Assembly: GCA_036172665.1 (NCBI GenBank)
Contig: CM069874.1
Location: 54,604,707-54,668,706 of the forward strand
Reading direction: 5' to 3'
DNA length: 64,000 bases
Source of the DNA: Prosopocoilus inquinatus
Lineage: Eukaryota > Arthropoda > Insecta > Coleoptera > Lucanidae
The notes beneath the pieces are model-generated. The model saw only the letters and a list, made by a program, of their open reading frames with translations. It was not told where the DNA came from and made no database searches. Shown here piece by piece: positions 20,081-31,430 of this stretch (positions are counted from its first letter, which is position 1; every line of letters begins with the position of its first letter). Both the position numbers and the translations under genes were made by a program.

Positions 20081-21915
20081 TACAGGGTCTCCCAAGTTGA
20101 GTGGCCTGTTAAAAGTTCTCGGGAAAAGGAACATACAAATATTCTGAAAATTAAAGCACTGCCCTAGGAGGAAGTGATCTTTCAGAATAAAATATTTTCA
20201 CTTTTATATCACATTCGGTTTATACAGGAAGTCGCCATTAACTTTCTTATTTTAAATGGAATGCTATACTTCTAATTCTACACGTTATTCCAAGCAAAAG
20301 TTGTTAAGGCTTCCCTATACTTAAATGTAACGGTTTTTGAGATATCTTCGAATTTCTGAAAAATATTATTTCGTGGTCTTTCATTTAAGAGAATGTATTT
20401 ACGACACTTTAAAATTTCAATATTCAAGCTGCCTGTCGTTTGAAAGAATAATGTTCAGCCTTTCAAATCTTATCCTAGTTATCATTGAAAAATTCACAGG
20501 GTGGTCAAAATATGATGTCGAACCTTATTCTGTTCAACTGCCCAAAACTCAGTTATCGTAAACGGACCACCCTGTATATTTTTCGATCATGAGATGCAGA
20601 ATCAATTTCTACATCGATTAGTATGGGCGTTCCCTATACCTATTTTCATTAATTTTCTTGTTATCAAGAATTGTTAATTTTATTGTATTAATTAATGGCA
20701 TTTATACAGCATCCAGCTTTGAAAAAAAGCAAATATCGAATTCCTATCTTTTTAAGAAATAAATAATTGCTAACCATGTCACTATTTCGCCATACATGTC
20801 GGAATAAAGCTGTAGGTAAACATTTATCGTAATACTTAGTATTTTCATAAACAAGGATCTTAGAAAGATAAGTAGACCTATTTTCAAAAACAATTTTCTT
20901 TGTCAGGCTCACAATTTTGTTTAAAAAAAGCAAAAGTAAAACTTACAATTGGTTAAGTGATAAAAATAATTAAACAGTTTTATTTATTATTCTCAAGTCC
21001 CTATAATATGGTTGTAAATACTGTATAAAATTTGCAAATAACTGAGACAAGAGTCAAGTCAACGAATAAATATTTACAATGGTAACCTATCTCTCTCACT
21101 TTGTAGAAATTTTGCACAAAAAATACCATCGCATCGTAGTTCTTGAAGATTAAACATTACGGTTCCTTTTTATTTGTTTTGTTAATTTTATTAATTTCTT
21201 TGTTTTTTATTTGTACATATCTGTTGATACGACTTGTAATTCAATAAATATTTTTGTTTTGTCCACACTTACTGCGAAAAATTACCATAATTTTACTAAA
21301 ATATGCGATTATAAGAAACAATAATTGATAACATGAAAACTAGTGGAAATAGATATAGGGAATGCTACTACTAATCGATGTAGAATTTGATTCTGCATCT
21401 CATGATGCAAAAATGTATAGGGTGTTCCATTTACGAAAACTGAGTTTTGGGCAGTTGAAAGGTTCGATACCATATTTTGACCAGCCTGTGAATTTTTCAA
21501 TGATAACTAAAATATGATTTGAAAAACTGAACATTATTTTCTCAAACGATAGGCAGCTTGTATCTTGAAATCTGAAAGTGTTGAAAATACATTCTCTTAA
21601 ATGAAAGGACACCCAAATAATCTTTTCCAGAAATTCGAAAATATCTCAAAAACCGTTACATTTAAGTACACGGAAGCCTTAACAACTTTTGCTTGGAATA
21701 ACGTATGCAAACAGAATTTGCAATAAAAAGTATAGCATTCTATTTAAAATAGGAAAGTTAATGGCGACTTCCGGTACAACCGGAAGTGATTTAAAAGTGA
21801 AAATATTTTATTCTGAAAGATCGCTTCCTCCTAAGGCAGTGTGTTAATTTTCAGAATGTTTGTACGTTGTTTACCTGACAACTTCTAATAGACCACTCAA
21901 CTAGGGAGACCCTGT
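20081..21915. mobile_element. Foldback element B
   Basis: About 1.83 kb with ends TACAGGGTCTCCCAAGTTGA (left) and, inverted, TACAGGGTCTCCCTAGTTGA (right). Arms of about 575 bp (20081-20655 and 21340-21915) diverge by some 15 percent and share blocks such as TGTAACGGTTTTTGAGATAT and TGCCTGTCGTTTGA. Within the arms are further module ends (ACCACCCTGTATA near 20562, ATAGGGTGTTCCATTT near 21417). The interior of about 680 bases shows no known protein. Same overall design as foldback A. Confidence 0.8.
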
Positions 21916-22004
21916 ATTAGATCAGATTGTCCTGTTTTTGGTTAACTTTTGAATTTTTTACCCACACTTATTGCGTATTTCTTAAAATTTAGTTATTCGT
22001 GAAA

Positions 22005-24017
22005 ACCGATGAGAAGTTAGCAATAAAATTCCAGCAATAAAATTATGAAATTTCAAAACGCTGCCACCGCTAAAATAACGATCACATATCAATAATATTC
22101 AATCTATTACAAAGAGTATAATGTGTAGATTCCCCTCATATGAAGAAACTGATAAAATATTTGATATTAAGGTAACTATGACTATTTAAACCAGCATAAG
22201 TCATTATTCATATATCGCATCAAAACAATTGCTTTCACTGAAAATTTTCACACAGTCATAAAGTAAACATACATATCTATTTAATAATGCTTTTAGAAAG
22301 TTTTAGCCGGTTGATTTGAAGTAATTAGAAATTAATAAATTGTGACGTTTGCAACAATAAAAAAAAACTTTACTTTGCGCTTTGTGAATTATGGCCAAGG
22401 TCTGAAGTTTGCATTGAGTACACAGGGTGTTCAAAGTTTTTATTATAGGCACACAACAACTTCGTTATTATGGAATGCGATGCGTAATTGTTTTTTTGGT
22501 ATCGCCGCTTAATTGTGGGTTCATTATTGCTGATGATTTGAACGATTTGGTACCTTAATAATTATGAAGTTATTGTATGTATACAGTGTTTCCCAAAAGT
22601 AACGGATAAATTCTATAAAATGGTTAAGAAAAAGAAGAATTCTCAGGTCGATTTTTATTTTTAAATCATTTGAGGGTGTAATTTTCAATCCCCCATCTCT
22701 AAGCTATAACAACCCCAACTTTAAAAATTCACGTAGCAAAGTACCCCTTGTAATACCTCGTTAAATAACACTTTTAATGCTGAAAATTTGTTAAAACTTT
22801 CGGTTTATATTGGATTTTCTCTTAATTCAGAAGGGCATTATTCGAATCGTGAATCGATATTTTTAGACATCTATCTCCAACCATCTTTTCTATTTGCAAA
22901 TTTTTCTTCTTCCCATATATTATTTGTGCATCATAGTATTTTTATTTAAGCTTTAATCATTCGCGATTACTGAGAATCACTGGGACACACTGTATAATGG
23001 AAGCTTTGATCACCCTATACAGACTGTTTAAAAATAACTTGGCACTATTGCAAACTATTTTATTATTAAAGTTACAGATAAAATTAAATTAGCAAACTAG
23101 TAGTATCTTTCGTCCTGATTGCAACGATGCATTTAAAAAAAACAACTGAACATCGCGTTTATGAAATAAAGGGAAAAGAACACTTTTTTTTAAATAGAAC
23201 ACCTGTATATTATTTGACCAATCGATAGAGAATAAAACTTTGAATTGAAATTATTCTTTATCATTTTATCTTAAATTAATAAATAAAGAAGATATTTTGA
23301 TGTTTTACAAATTCATTAAGATGGCTGTGTTTCAAGAGCAGAACATTTGAACACAGTGTATGTATGTGAAGCCATTAATTTTGGTTTATTTGTTTATTAT
23401 GAAAGGTGTTTTTGTCTGAGTTTTGTAAAAATCTTTTAATAACAAGAATTTTCATAAGATGCATGTTCTGGCCCAGAACATGCATCTTATGAAAATTCTT
23501 GTCACTCCTTTAATTAATTTCTAATTACTTCAAATCAACCGGCTAAAACTCAGAGGGTGGTTTAAACGATAGACTTCGATCCGTGCTTTCATATTCTGCA
23601 AACAGAATTTTTATGCAAGTGCGGAATGGAAAGTTATGAACACTTGAAATTGATCCTGTTTCATTGGTCCTAGCGTCACTTTTAATTAATTTTCTAATTA
23701 CTTTAAATCAACCGGCTAAAACTTTCTAAAGGCATTATTAAATAGATATGTATGTTTACTTTATGACTGTGTGAAAATTTTCAGTGAAACCGATTGTTTT
23801 GGTGCGATATATGAATAATGACTTATGCTGGTTTAAATAGTCATAGTTAACTTAATATCAAATATTTTTTCAGTTTTTTCATATGAGGGGAATCTACACA
23901 TTATACTCTTTGTAATAGATTAAGTATTATTGATCTGTGATCGTTACTTTAGCGGTGGCAGCGTTTTGAAATTTCATAATTTTATTGCTGGAATTTTATT
24001 GCTAACTTCTCATCGGT
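22005..24017. mobile_element. Foldback element C
   Basis: Arms 22005-22335 and 23685-24017 are reverse complements (for example CGATGAGAAGTTAGCAATAA at the outer end and TTTAGCCGGTTGATTTGAAG further in), enclosing 1.35 kb. A third copy of the inner arm end lies at 23501-23552, so the inner end is partly duplicated in tandem. The interior includes isolated module ends near 22420, 22985 and 23200 and a 61-bp near-palindrome at 23442-23502. No transposase is seen. The outer ends lack the ACAGGG terminus of foldbacks A and B, so it may be truncated. Confidence 0.75.
23442..23502. repeat. 61-bp near-perfect palindrome
   Basis: Two 30-bp arms (23442-23471 and 23473-23502) are exact reverse complements around a single central C. 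The arms begin ACAAGAATTTTCATAAGATG. A palindrome with so little spacer is unstable in most genomes, so it may be recent. Confidence 0.95.
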
Positions 24018-24479
24018 ATTCCTGAAAGGCAAATCAATTTTAACGAAAATAACGAGCTTTATAGCAGTGCTTGTTGGTTAAAATGAAATGCAACAATTAT
24101 GATTTCAGAGAATGTGTAAAAGTTTTTGTAGTTGAAGCGATCGTCGGTGAAACGGTAAACAATTTAATGTTTTTGCATTTTATTATTGCCGGCAATAAAT
24201 ACGTTGCGGTGCATAATGAATTCATTGCGTTAGCTAGAATTGTAATAAAATGTTTTACTGGCGCAATGTGCCAAATCTAATACAAATGGAAGTTGAAATA
24301 TGTTAAGTCTGCTGTAAAGTTGCTTTCACAGTTGCAAAGTTTTCGAGCTGCACAACTGGTAAAATGGCGCAAGTTTTATGTGATGAAATATGAGTTAATT
24401 GTAAAATTTGGGCAATGTTAAAAATTCTGGCGCAACTTTTCGACTTACACGATTGAAAAGAGGAAAGAAAATGCTATAT
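24018..24479. other. Unclassified, one unrecognised ORF
   Basis: A 69-codon ORF on plus at 24071-24280 has no recognisable domain. Nothing else is seen. Confidence 0.3.
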
Positions 24480-24890
24480 AATCGTGTAACAATTCATCAT
24501 GGCGTCCATTTAAAATAAGAAAGTTGCTATCAATACCTTGATAGCTGCCATCTTGAATTTTATTTTGACTTAACTTTCAGCTGTATTTTATCAAACCTAG
24601 TAACTTTTATATTAAACTTTTTTCATATACCTTATAATTACGAAGTTTTCAGACATGAAGAAAATAGCTTTTTTCAGTTTTTCTGCAATACTATATAAAT
24701 TATTTCAAAATTTTTCACGCACAAAATTACAAAACATTGTCCACTTAACCAAATCTCTATCTTCACTAATAAGAAAGTTATACATGATAGCCTATTCAAT
24801 CCGGCACATACTGTATATGCACACGTGAACTTTTTTCTTTATTTTAATCTGCAGAATACGTCCCTGGAGTGGCGGTCTGCATTTTTTTTT
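24480..24890. repeat. Foldback-related fragments
   Basis: Contains CCATTTAAAATAAGAAAGTT near 24508 and a copy near 24790-24890 of the segment at 2975-3060 (GAACTTTTTTCTTTATTTTA, AGAATACGTCCCTG). These are single-arm remnants of the modular foldback families found elsewhere in the window. Confidence 0.5.
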
Positions 24891-25850
24891 CAATCTGTAT
24901 ATGTAATTAAATTAAATAAATTGTATGATTGATTATTCAAAATTGAAATATGCTTAAAATTTCAGCGAAAATATACATATTTGCCAATCGCTTTAGCTAA
25001 GTGTGCGATTAGCTTAAAATTGCTAACAATTTACGTAAGGCATTCTGCTTTCCTTTTGTTTGAGCAAATTCGGAACAAGAACTTGTTTTAAAATTAAATA
25101 TCTCGTGAGGTCCTGCTAATTTGTATTCTCGGCAGAAGACAATCTTTCTTCCAATATACCAACCCAAATTAGCGTATGTATCTCTTTCAGCTCTGCATAT
25201 TTACAAGACTACGATGTATCAAGTAAATCATGTGACTTTTTTGAGACTATAAATTTATTACGCACTTTAAATTACTAGAAGATACCACGTCGTACAAATT
25301 TATGCAAATTGTGCTAGAAAAAATGGTTTCGTAGCATATATGTAAGTATATATAAGAGTTGCCTTATCTTTCGAATTCTGTTTTTTTTTCTGTTTGTGTA
25401 TGCAAAACATTCATTTAAATTAAGAAAACAGCTAAAGTTTACAAAGTTCAATGTCCATGAAAATATCTGCACACGTTTATTATTTCTGTATATGTTATAT
25501 TATTTCTGTATATGTTATATTATTTCTGTATCTATGTAGAATTATGATGATGTGTTTTCTTTTGCGATTTTCAAGACATTCAAAGAAAACCAGAAGTGAC
25601 TTTCGGTTTTATTCACTAATTTTTTAAATCGTTAACGTTAGGTATTTCTAAGTTCGTTATTAAAGGACTTTTAAATTTGTCATTGTCATTTATTATCACA
25701 ATAAAAATTAAACACTAAAAAAGCAAGATTAAACTTTTTTCTTATGGTCATCATCTTGGATTTTTTAGTTTTTAGATAAAAATTTATTACAATTAATTAT
25801 TAACATTAATTTCTGTACATTATAAAATCTCATTTAAGGTTTTAAAATTA
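24891..25850. other. AT-rich stretch with a small tandem repeat
   Basis: No gene seen. A 20-bp unit (TATTTCTGTATATGTTATAT) is repeated about 2.6 times at 25481-25536. Confidence 0.5.
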
Positions 25851-26600
25851 ATTTCGGTTCGCTGTTGATACGTTGTTATCTGTATTCTTCGTCAAACTTC
25901 TTTTTGTTGTGGTCGTGCAGGTTCTCTTATCAGAGCGTCCATCCTCTTCGCACTCTCGCTGGTAACGAGAAACTATCCTTATCCCTGCTTCGCGAATTTT
26001 CGTTCAGGTGAAAATAATAATTCATTATTCACTAAGTTTCCGCCTGAGAACGAGGTGTTTTCTTCGTAAAATTTTACTTTATTCTGCAAGCTGGTCTGAC
26101 GGTATTTTTGGTGAAATTACCGAAGTTTTGAACTATTCCGAGGAATCTAGGCTACCGTCTTACCGCCACAATTTTATTTTGGTTTTTGAATAAAGAAAAT
26201 ACTTCAGCACCTTCTGCATTTTGAGTGGGCTGGTGCGTCTTCTACGGAAGGTTTTAGAAGTTTTTCACTCGTCTCACGCGAAAAGAACGTTACATCAGGT
26301 TCTTTTTTTTGTGTCTGGGAAAAGAAATTCTTAAGTTTGTTGAAAACTTTCTTCAATATTTTTTGGGCTACTTCTGGCAAGGTTAGTGGCACGAAAACTT
26401 GATCCACTCTGCCTACGGGGCCACGGAGCTCGCCGAATTATTGCCGCTCCCATTCGATCCCGTTAAGGAATCAAAAGGATTCTTCTTGGACCCATCCCGG
26501 ATCGTCGATCCACCAGATAAGATTTTCCATTATTCCTGTTTTTTTTTATTGCATTTAATTCTGAAATTTATAATTATTTAACTTAATTCAATTTAATTCA
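25851..26600. other. Unclassified G+C-richer block
   Basis: Base composition differs from the AT-rich surroundings. Short open frames exist on both strands, for example 26399-26581 on plus (containing ELAELLPLPFDPVKES) and 26204-26407 on minus (containing LTLPEVAQKILKKVFNKL), none recognised. It may be a retroelement leader or LTR remnant, or a host exon. It shares TTCTGGCAAGGTTAG with 10930-10945. Confidence 0.3.
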
Positions 26601-27331
26601 ATCATTCCTTTTTTTTTTTCATTAATTTAATCTTTTTTTTTTATTAATATTTTGGTAATTAACTTTTTTTGACTTTCTTAATTTTACCGGCAAAATTTGT
26701 GAACCAATCAGATCTGAGCGGTAATTGCGACAATTTAGTCACTAATCAAAGTCACATAGCGCTAAATGTTGAAAACTGGAGTTTGTTGTAATGATTTCCA
26801 TGTTTTTTTGGGCTAATTAAAAATTTATGTGCAATGATCCGATGTGTTTTCATGGTATGCGACATAAAATAGGAGAGAAAAGAAAAAACATACTCACTCC
26901 TTCTCGACTCGACTACCGGAGCAGTGTTGTTGTTATTTCAGCTACAACAACAACACTATAAAATTCTTTTTGTTAACGTGTGCGAAATTACAAACTACCC
27001 CGTTTTGCCCGTAACAAGTTTTTTTTTCTGATTAAAATGATATACACAGTAAACATTTTTTCCCCTGTAAATATCCTAGAGTGCCTGGTAAAATATTTAG
27101 AGTAAAAGCTTTACAGTGAAAGTTCTTACACTATGAATAAAATTCACACGAAACAACTCTATACAGTGCATCTACAGATTTTCTGCAATGGTAAAGTGAC
27201 ATTTAATTTTGGTGTATTCTTAATTATTTCAATTATTTTAAGCATTTCCGTTGTTAAGTAATTGAAACCGCAATTAAATTGGCCTGATAAATTACACGAA
27301 AATTTTTGTTAGTTTTTAATATGGGAAAAAA
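26601..27331. other. AT-rich stretch with one short hairpin
   Basis: No gene. A hairpin of 12-bp arms, AGTGTTGTTGTT (26923-26934) and AACAACAACACT (26946-26957), encloses an 11-base loop. Confidence 0.5.
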
Positions 27332-27715
27332 TTATTCAATGTAATCCCCATCCACCTCTACGCACTTTTCTACCCGGTACCTAAATTCCGTATACACGTT
27401 TGTTAACGTTTCAATTTCTATGTCACTAATTACCGTTGGTATTTTTTCATTTAGAATTTCTGAATTTGTACCATGACCAATGAATTGGTCTAAAATGTTC
27501 AATCTTCCAGGCAAATGATCATCAAGCTACCCTTTAACTAAATTTGTGAAATATGCAGGACATCCATCTTGTTGAAAATAAAAGTTTTCCAAACTCACAT
27601 CTGTCAGTGACGGCAAAGCAAAATTTTCTAACATTCGCAAATAACTGAATTGATTCAAATTTTCTTCCAAAAAGATAAGGGCTAATAATTTTGCCAGTTC
27701 CCATAACTTTAACTA
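27332..27715 (-). pseudogene. Mariner/Tc-like DDE transposase fragment
   Basis: The C-terminal part of a cut-and-paste transposase of the DDE class. Read on minus, KVMGTGKIISPYLFEENL is followed by the second catalytic Asp motif NFYFQQDGCPAYFT, an in-frame stop after LVKG, HLPGRL, and the end ETLTNVYTEFRYRVEKCVEV DGDYIE. The segment that should hold the third acidic residue (SPDLTPxDFFLWG) is deleted. The family resembles the DDE transposases that are abundant in insects and carry FQQDG and PGRW motifs. Non-functional. Confidence 0.7.
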
Positions 27716-27879
27716 GAGGTATTAATTATCAACAAGAGCTTAAGGAATAAGTTTAATTAATCATTTTGACAGATCCGTAATGCGATAATTCTGAAGATAA
27801 TTTGAACTTAGACAAATCTTTGAGAGTAAGTAAGCGTGAACTTTTCTATAATTTTTGTAGTTTTAATGCAAGCAAAAGT

Positions 27880-29040
27880 TTGTTACGCTTTTAACCAGTG
27901 TTACCGAGGTACCTACCGAAACTTCCAAGTTGGGGCCAGCTAACAGTGGAGACGGCTGGGTTCGTTCAAGATGGTCCAATAAAATTCCGTAGGGCGCCAG
28001 AAGGTGACTTCCCAACTTACCAATGTCCACCTCCAGACCACGATGTATTGGGGGGAAAATTTCGGTAAAATATCGACGATTCGCCAACGGGCAAGAATCA
28101 TACAAAGGGCCGCGACAGAAACAAATAATAACAAACTACGCCTTTAATTCGTACCCATAAAGTAAACACGTATATATACAGGTTAGGGTAGTTTAACGGG
28201 TAATTAAACAAATCCGTAGAAGACGGATACCGTCTAAATATGAGCGAAAGAAAAAAAAAAAAATAGTACACGGGTAATTAGCTCATTGGGTCCCAAGTCG
28301 CCTTACAAATAATAAACAAATACATTAAACAAATATAAATATTATCCAGGTTACGAGGAAAAGTACGTAATTTTTAATACACAACCGGTATACACGGCTT
28401 CGCGTAATTGTCTCCCAACACGTGGACGGACGGACGCAAATCGAAGAAAATGGCCGATTCGAAGATCAAAGAAGAATAAAAGATCGCCTTACTTTACATC
28501 CACTCGCGGGGTCCTCTCCAAATAGGGCGGAGGGTTGTCGGAGTACAATCAGCTGCTGCAGGAAATGCCAATAAACGACTTAGCAGTACACGGGGTTTTT
28601 GCTCGCCACGTGGTGGTCGAAAGGCTGTCCTCAAAACTCCGGCACCCAACCAACTACGACAGGGAGGATCCTTCTCCGAGCTCAAATTATGGCGTTACAA
28701 TTCTTCAATACGGCCCTGACTTTTTACCCTGATGAGACACAACGAAAAGATAAAATTATGTTCGAATGGCCGCGGAAAAAAAGAAAAGATACATACCCAA
28801 GATGAAGAGTAAAAGCGTTAAACGAAAGCCCAAAATAGGAATAAACTGGTGTGAACGCTTCTTCAACCGAAAAACTGTGTTCGTAATACACCCAAATTTT
28901 CCGTAAAGAAATTCGCTATCGCAATCAACACGTGCACACCTTCTTCAATCTCGGGGCCACCAGCAAAGACCCGTGCGCAACGCCCGTGGCCAAAATTGTC
29001 ACCCTTGACCTGTGCGTGCGCTCAGAGCGACGAAAACCTT
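27880..29040. other. G+C-richer unclassified island, possible LTR
   Basis: About 1.2 kb with clearly higher G+C than the rest of the window. Several short ORFs lie on both strands (for example 27863-28105, 28494-28685, 28535-28732), none recognised. On minus, TGTTGGGAGACAATTACGCG (near 28405-28425) could be an LTR start and TGGCCCCAACTTGG (near 27930-27945) resembles a primer binding site, giving a candidate solo or 5' LTR of about 475 bp of BEL/Pao type. There is no second LTR to compare, so this is tentative. A host exon cluster is an alternative. Confidence 0.3.
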
Positions 29041-29289
29041 AGACTTTTAAATAAATAGATTTCTACAAGTAACAAGTTTTATAAAGAATAACTTTTTTTC
29101 CTAAAACGTAAAATAAAAACAAATTCCTCTATTGCAAAACATTCGTGGACACAGTGTATATTTGAAATTCATTTAGTATAGACACGTTATTTTTGAAACT
29201 GTTCAGTTGTCAATCTTGTGTTACGTGGGCTGCTGAAAAAGTTTCTGGAAACGGCATGAAGAAACGCATATGAAATTTGGTAAACGGTA

Positions 29290-30125
29290 TCATTGTTTTC
29301 CGAAGTATTCGCCTTTGACGTCAATACACTTTTGCATACGCTCGAACCAATTTCTAAAGCACGGTTTCCACTCTAAAGATGGTACCTCAGAAACCAGTGT
29401 CAGGTGAATATGGACAAGAGTCCGATTCGATTGTTTCTTCTTATTTGATCGATGACTTCCGGCAGACAAACTGTAGTATACCAAGCCGCGGTAGCTACAT
29501 GTCCAGTTAAACCAAAGAAACAAGCAATCATTTGCTTCGCAGCACTGTGTGAACGGACAACTTTTGTTGGTTTGGTTTATTTTGAAATACCCAAACGGTA
29601 GATTGTTGTTTACTTTCTGGCTCGTACGAACAGATCTACGTTTCGTCACCAGTAACGATGTTGTAAACTAAATTTGAACGACCTCCATTGAATTTCTTGA
29701 GCATTTCTACGCACCATTTGACACGACCCTGCTTTTGCGCTTCTGTTAAATTGTGTGGGATCCAACGACTGCAAAGCTTTCGTACGTTCAAATGATCATG
29801 CAAAATCTGGTGTATTGCTTTCATGTCAATGCGTAAGGATGCTTGAATCTCACGGTATGTCACATGTCGATCTCGCTGAAGCATTTCACGCGCAGCATCT
29901 GCATTAGTGGCAACAACAGATGTTGATGGACGACCTTCACGAAATTAGGCACTGAGAGAGGTACGTCCACGCTGGAATTCGGCAAACCAATTATAAACAC
30001 TGCTCTTTGATGGTGCTTCATCTCCAAAAGCCGATTGAAGCCAATCGAGGTATTGTTTCGGCGTTAGACCACATTTGAAATCTTAAAAAATCCTGGCACG
30101 AAAATTTTCACGCCGAGATTTCCAT
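29290..30125 (-). pseudogene. Mariner transposase pseudogene
   Basis: A mariner-family transposase in minus orientation. The start is MEIS, then after a frameshift FKCGLTPKQYLDWLQSAFGD, SSVYNWFAEFQRGRTSL and FREGRPST (the N-terminal helix-turn-helix region), DRHVTYREIQASLRIDMKAI, RKLCSRWIPHNLTEAQKQGR, and the first catalytic Asp in NIVTGDET. The rest reads YEPESKQQSTVWVFQNKPN, then MIACFFGLTGHVAT in another frame, with WKPCFRNWFERMQKCIDVKG at the end. Stops occur after ARIF and after SLSA. The region with the second and third catalytic residues is lost by deletion. Length and motifs fit a full-length mariner of about 345 residues. Confidence 0.9.
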
Positions 30126-30296
30126 ATTTACACAAAATTACTTTTCTTCAAATGCTGTACAAACAAAACTAGTTCACTTGGATAATAGTTAATAAATTGA
30201 TATGAATTTTATATGTCAAGACTCACTTGTCATTTCCTTGACAGATACACCAATTTATTATCGAAATTATTTCAAAGCCTACATGCTCTTAATTTA

Positions 30297-30447
30297 TTTA
30301 TCCAACTCTCATTTATTATGAAGTCATTATAATGCCAATTTTGAATATATTATGAGGTCTATAAAATACTAGTGAAATTATGAACCCATAATTAAACTTA
30401 TATTCAAAATCGGCATTATTATGACTTCATAATGACGTGTTGAATAA
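30297..30447. mobile_element. MITE of about 150 bp
   Basis: Arms of about 50 bp: TTATTATGAAGTCATTATAA on the left (from 30313) pairs with TTATTATGACTTCATAATGA on the right (to about 30436), and both extend into CCAATTTTGAATATA or its complement. Non-coding. Ends appear to start with TTATYCAAC. Superfamily not determined. Confidence 0.7.
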
Positions 30448-30679
30448 AACTATGTACAGTAAGACCTGTTTAATCCGAACTAATAATTGCACTGGTTGAT
30501 TCAGATTTTCTAAATGTACAGATCATCGAACAAAAGACAGAAAATGTAAATTTCGATGCAAACTGAACTCGCAGTCAGTACGACCGTGAGTGACGTCATG
30601 TAGCGTTGAAAAACTCGATACAATTTATAAACTAATTTATTTAGAGTAACTATAAACACTAATTACAATTACAAAATTA

Positions 30680-31340
30680 AAGTAAAGTAAAGTGTATAGG
30701 AGAGGTCCTAATACGGATCCCTGTGAGACGCCTCGAGATATTTAGCGTAATTCGGATTCAGTCCCTTTTATAAGGACTTTTTTGGGTACGGCCCTGCAGA
30801 TATGAATGGAAGGAATTAGTAACACCATCAGAAATTCCTGCATGGTGTAAAATTACCAAGAGCAAATCATGGTTAAGCGTTTCAAACGTTTTGCTAAAAT
30901 CCAACGTAATAAGAATACTACTATCTTGACCTCTGTCAGCTGCTCTAAATATTTCATCAGTTATATCAAGCATGACAGTTTCATTACAACTATGATGAGG
31001 CCTATATCCGGATTGGCTTTCTGGTAGAATGTTAAATGTGTTTAAGTATTCACACAATTGTGATGCAATGACTTTTTCTAAAATTTTAGATATTGTTGGT
31101 AGTATGCTTGTAGGGCAATAATCAGATTTTTTACTATATTAACAGGAAGTGTTAATGATGTCGCCAACACTTTGGAAAATAGTTATTTAAAAGGTCTGAA
31201 TTAATAATATGCCTGATGAAAAAGGTATTATATGAGGGCAGCAAAGTTTCTGCATACTTAGAAGAATTAATGTTATGAACACCATTAAAATTGGTTTTAA
31301 TTTCTGATAATTTTTGAAGCTCCAAATTTGAGTCAACTAA
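30680..31340 (-). pseudogene. Non-LTR reverse transcriptase fragment
   Basis: A LINE RT in minus orientation: LELQKLSEIKTNFNGVHNIN, then in shifted frames CPTSILPTISKILEKVIASQ, LPESQSGYRPHHSCNETVML, SSILITLDFSKTFETLNHDL (FSKAFD box, A changed to T), a stretch ending YLQGRTQKSPYKRD, and finally GVSQGSVLGPLLYTLY (GVPQGS box). It ends before the YADD box. Truncated at both ends and frameshifted. It resembles the CR1/L2-like element at 34269-37920 in layout but is clearly diverged. Confidence 0.8.
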
Positions 31341-31430
31341 TTGTTATCTAAATTCAGGTGTCTGAAAACCTCTGTCTTTAAATGAAACTGTAAATTCCTC
31401 ATTACGTAAGATATAAATCTGAAATTTTTT

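Noticed and set aside
20337..20561. ORFs inside foldback arms (20337-20561 and 21400-21612)
   Set aside because: The two are equivalent readings of the two arms of foldback B and show no known domain; chance ORFs in inverted arms.
28730..28760. CUGAUGAG followed by CGAAAAG
   Set aside because: Stem II would be a single base pair and neither stem I nor stem III pairs; coincidence.
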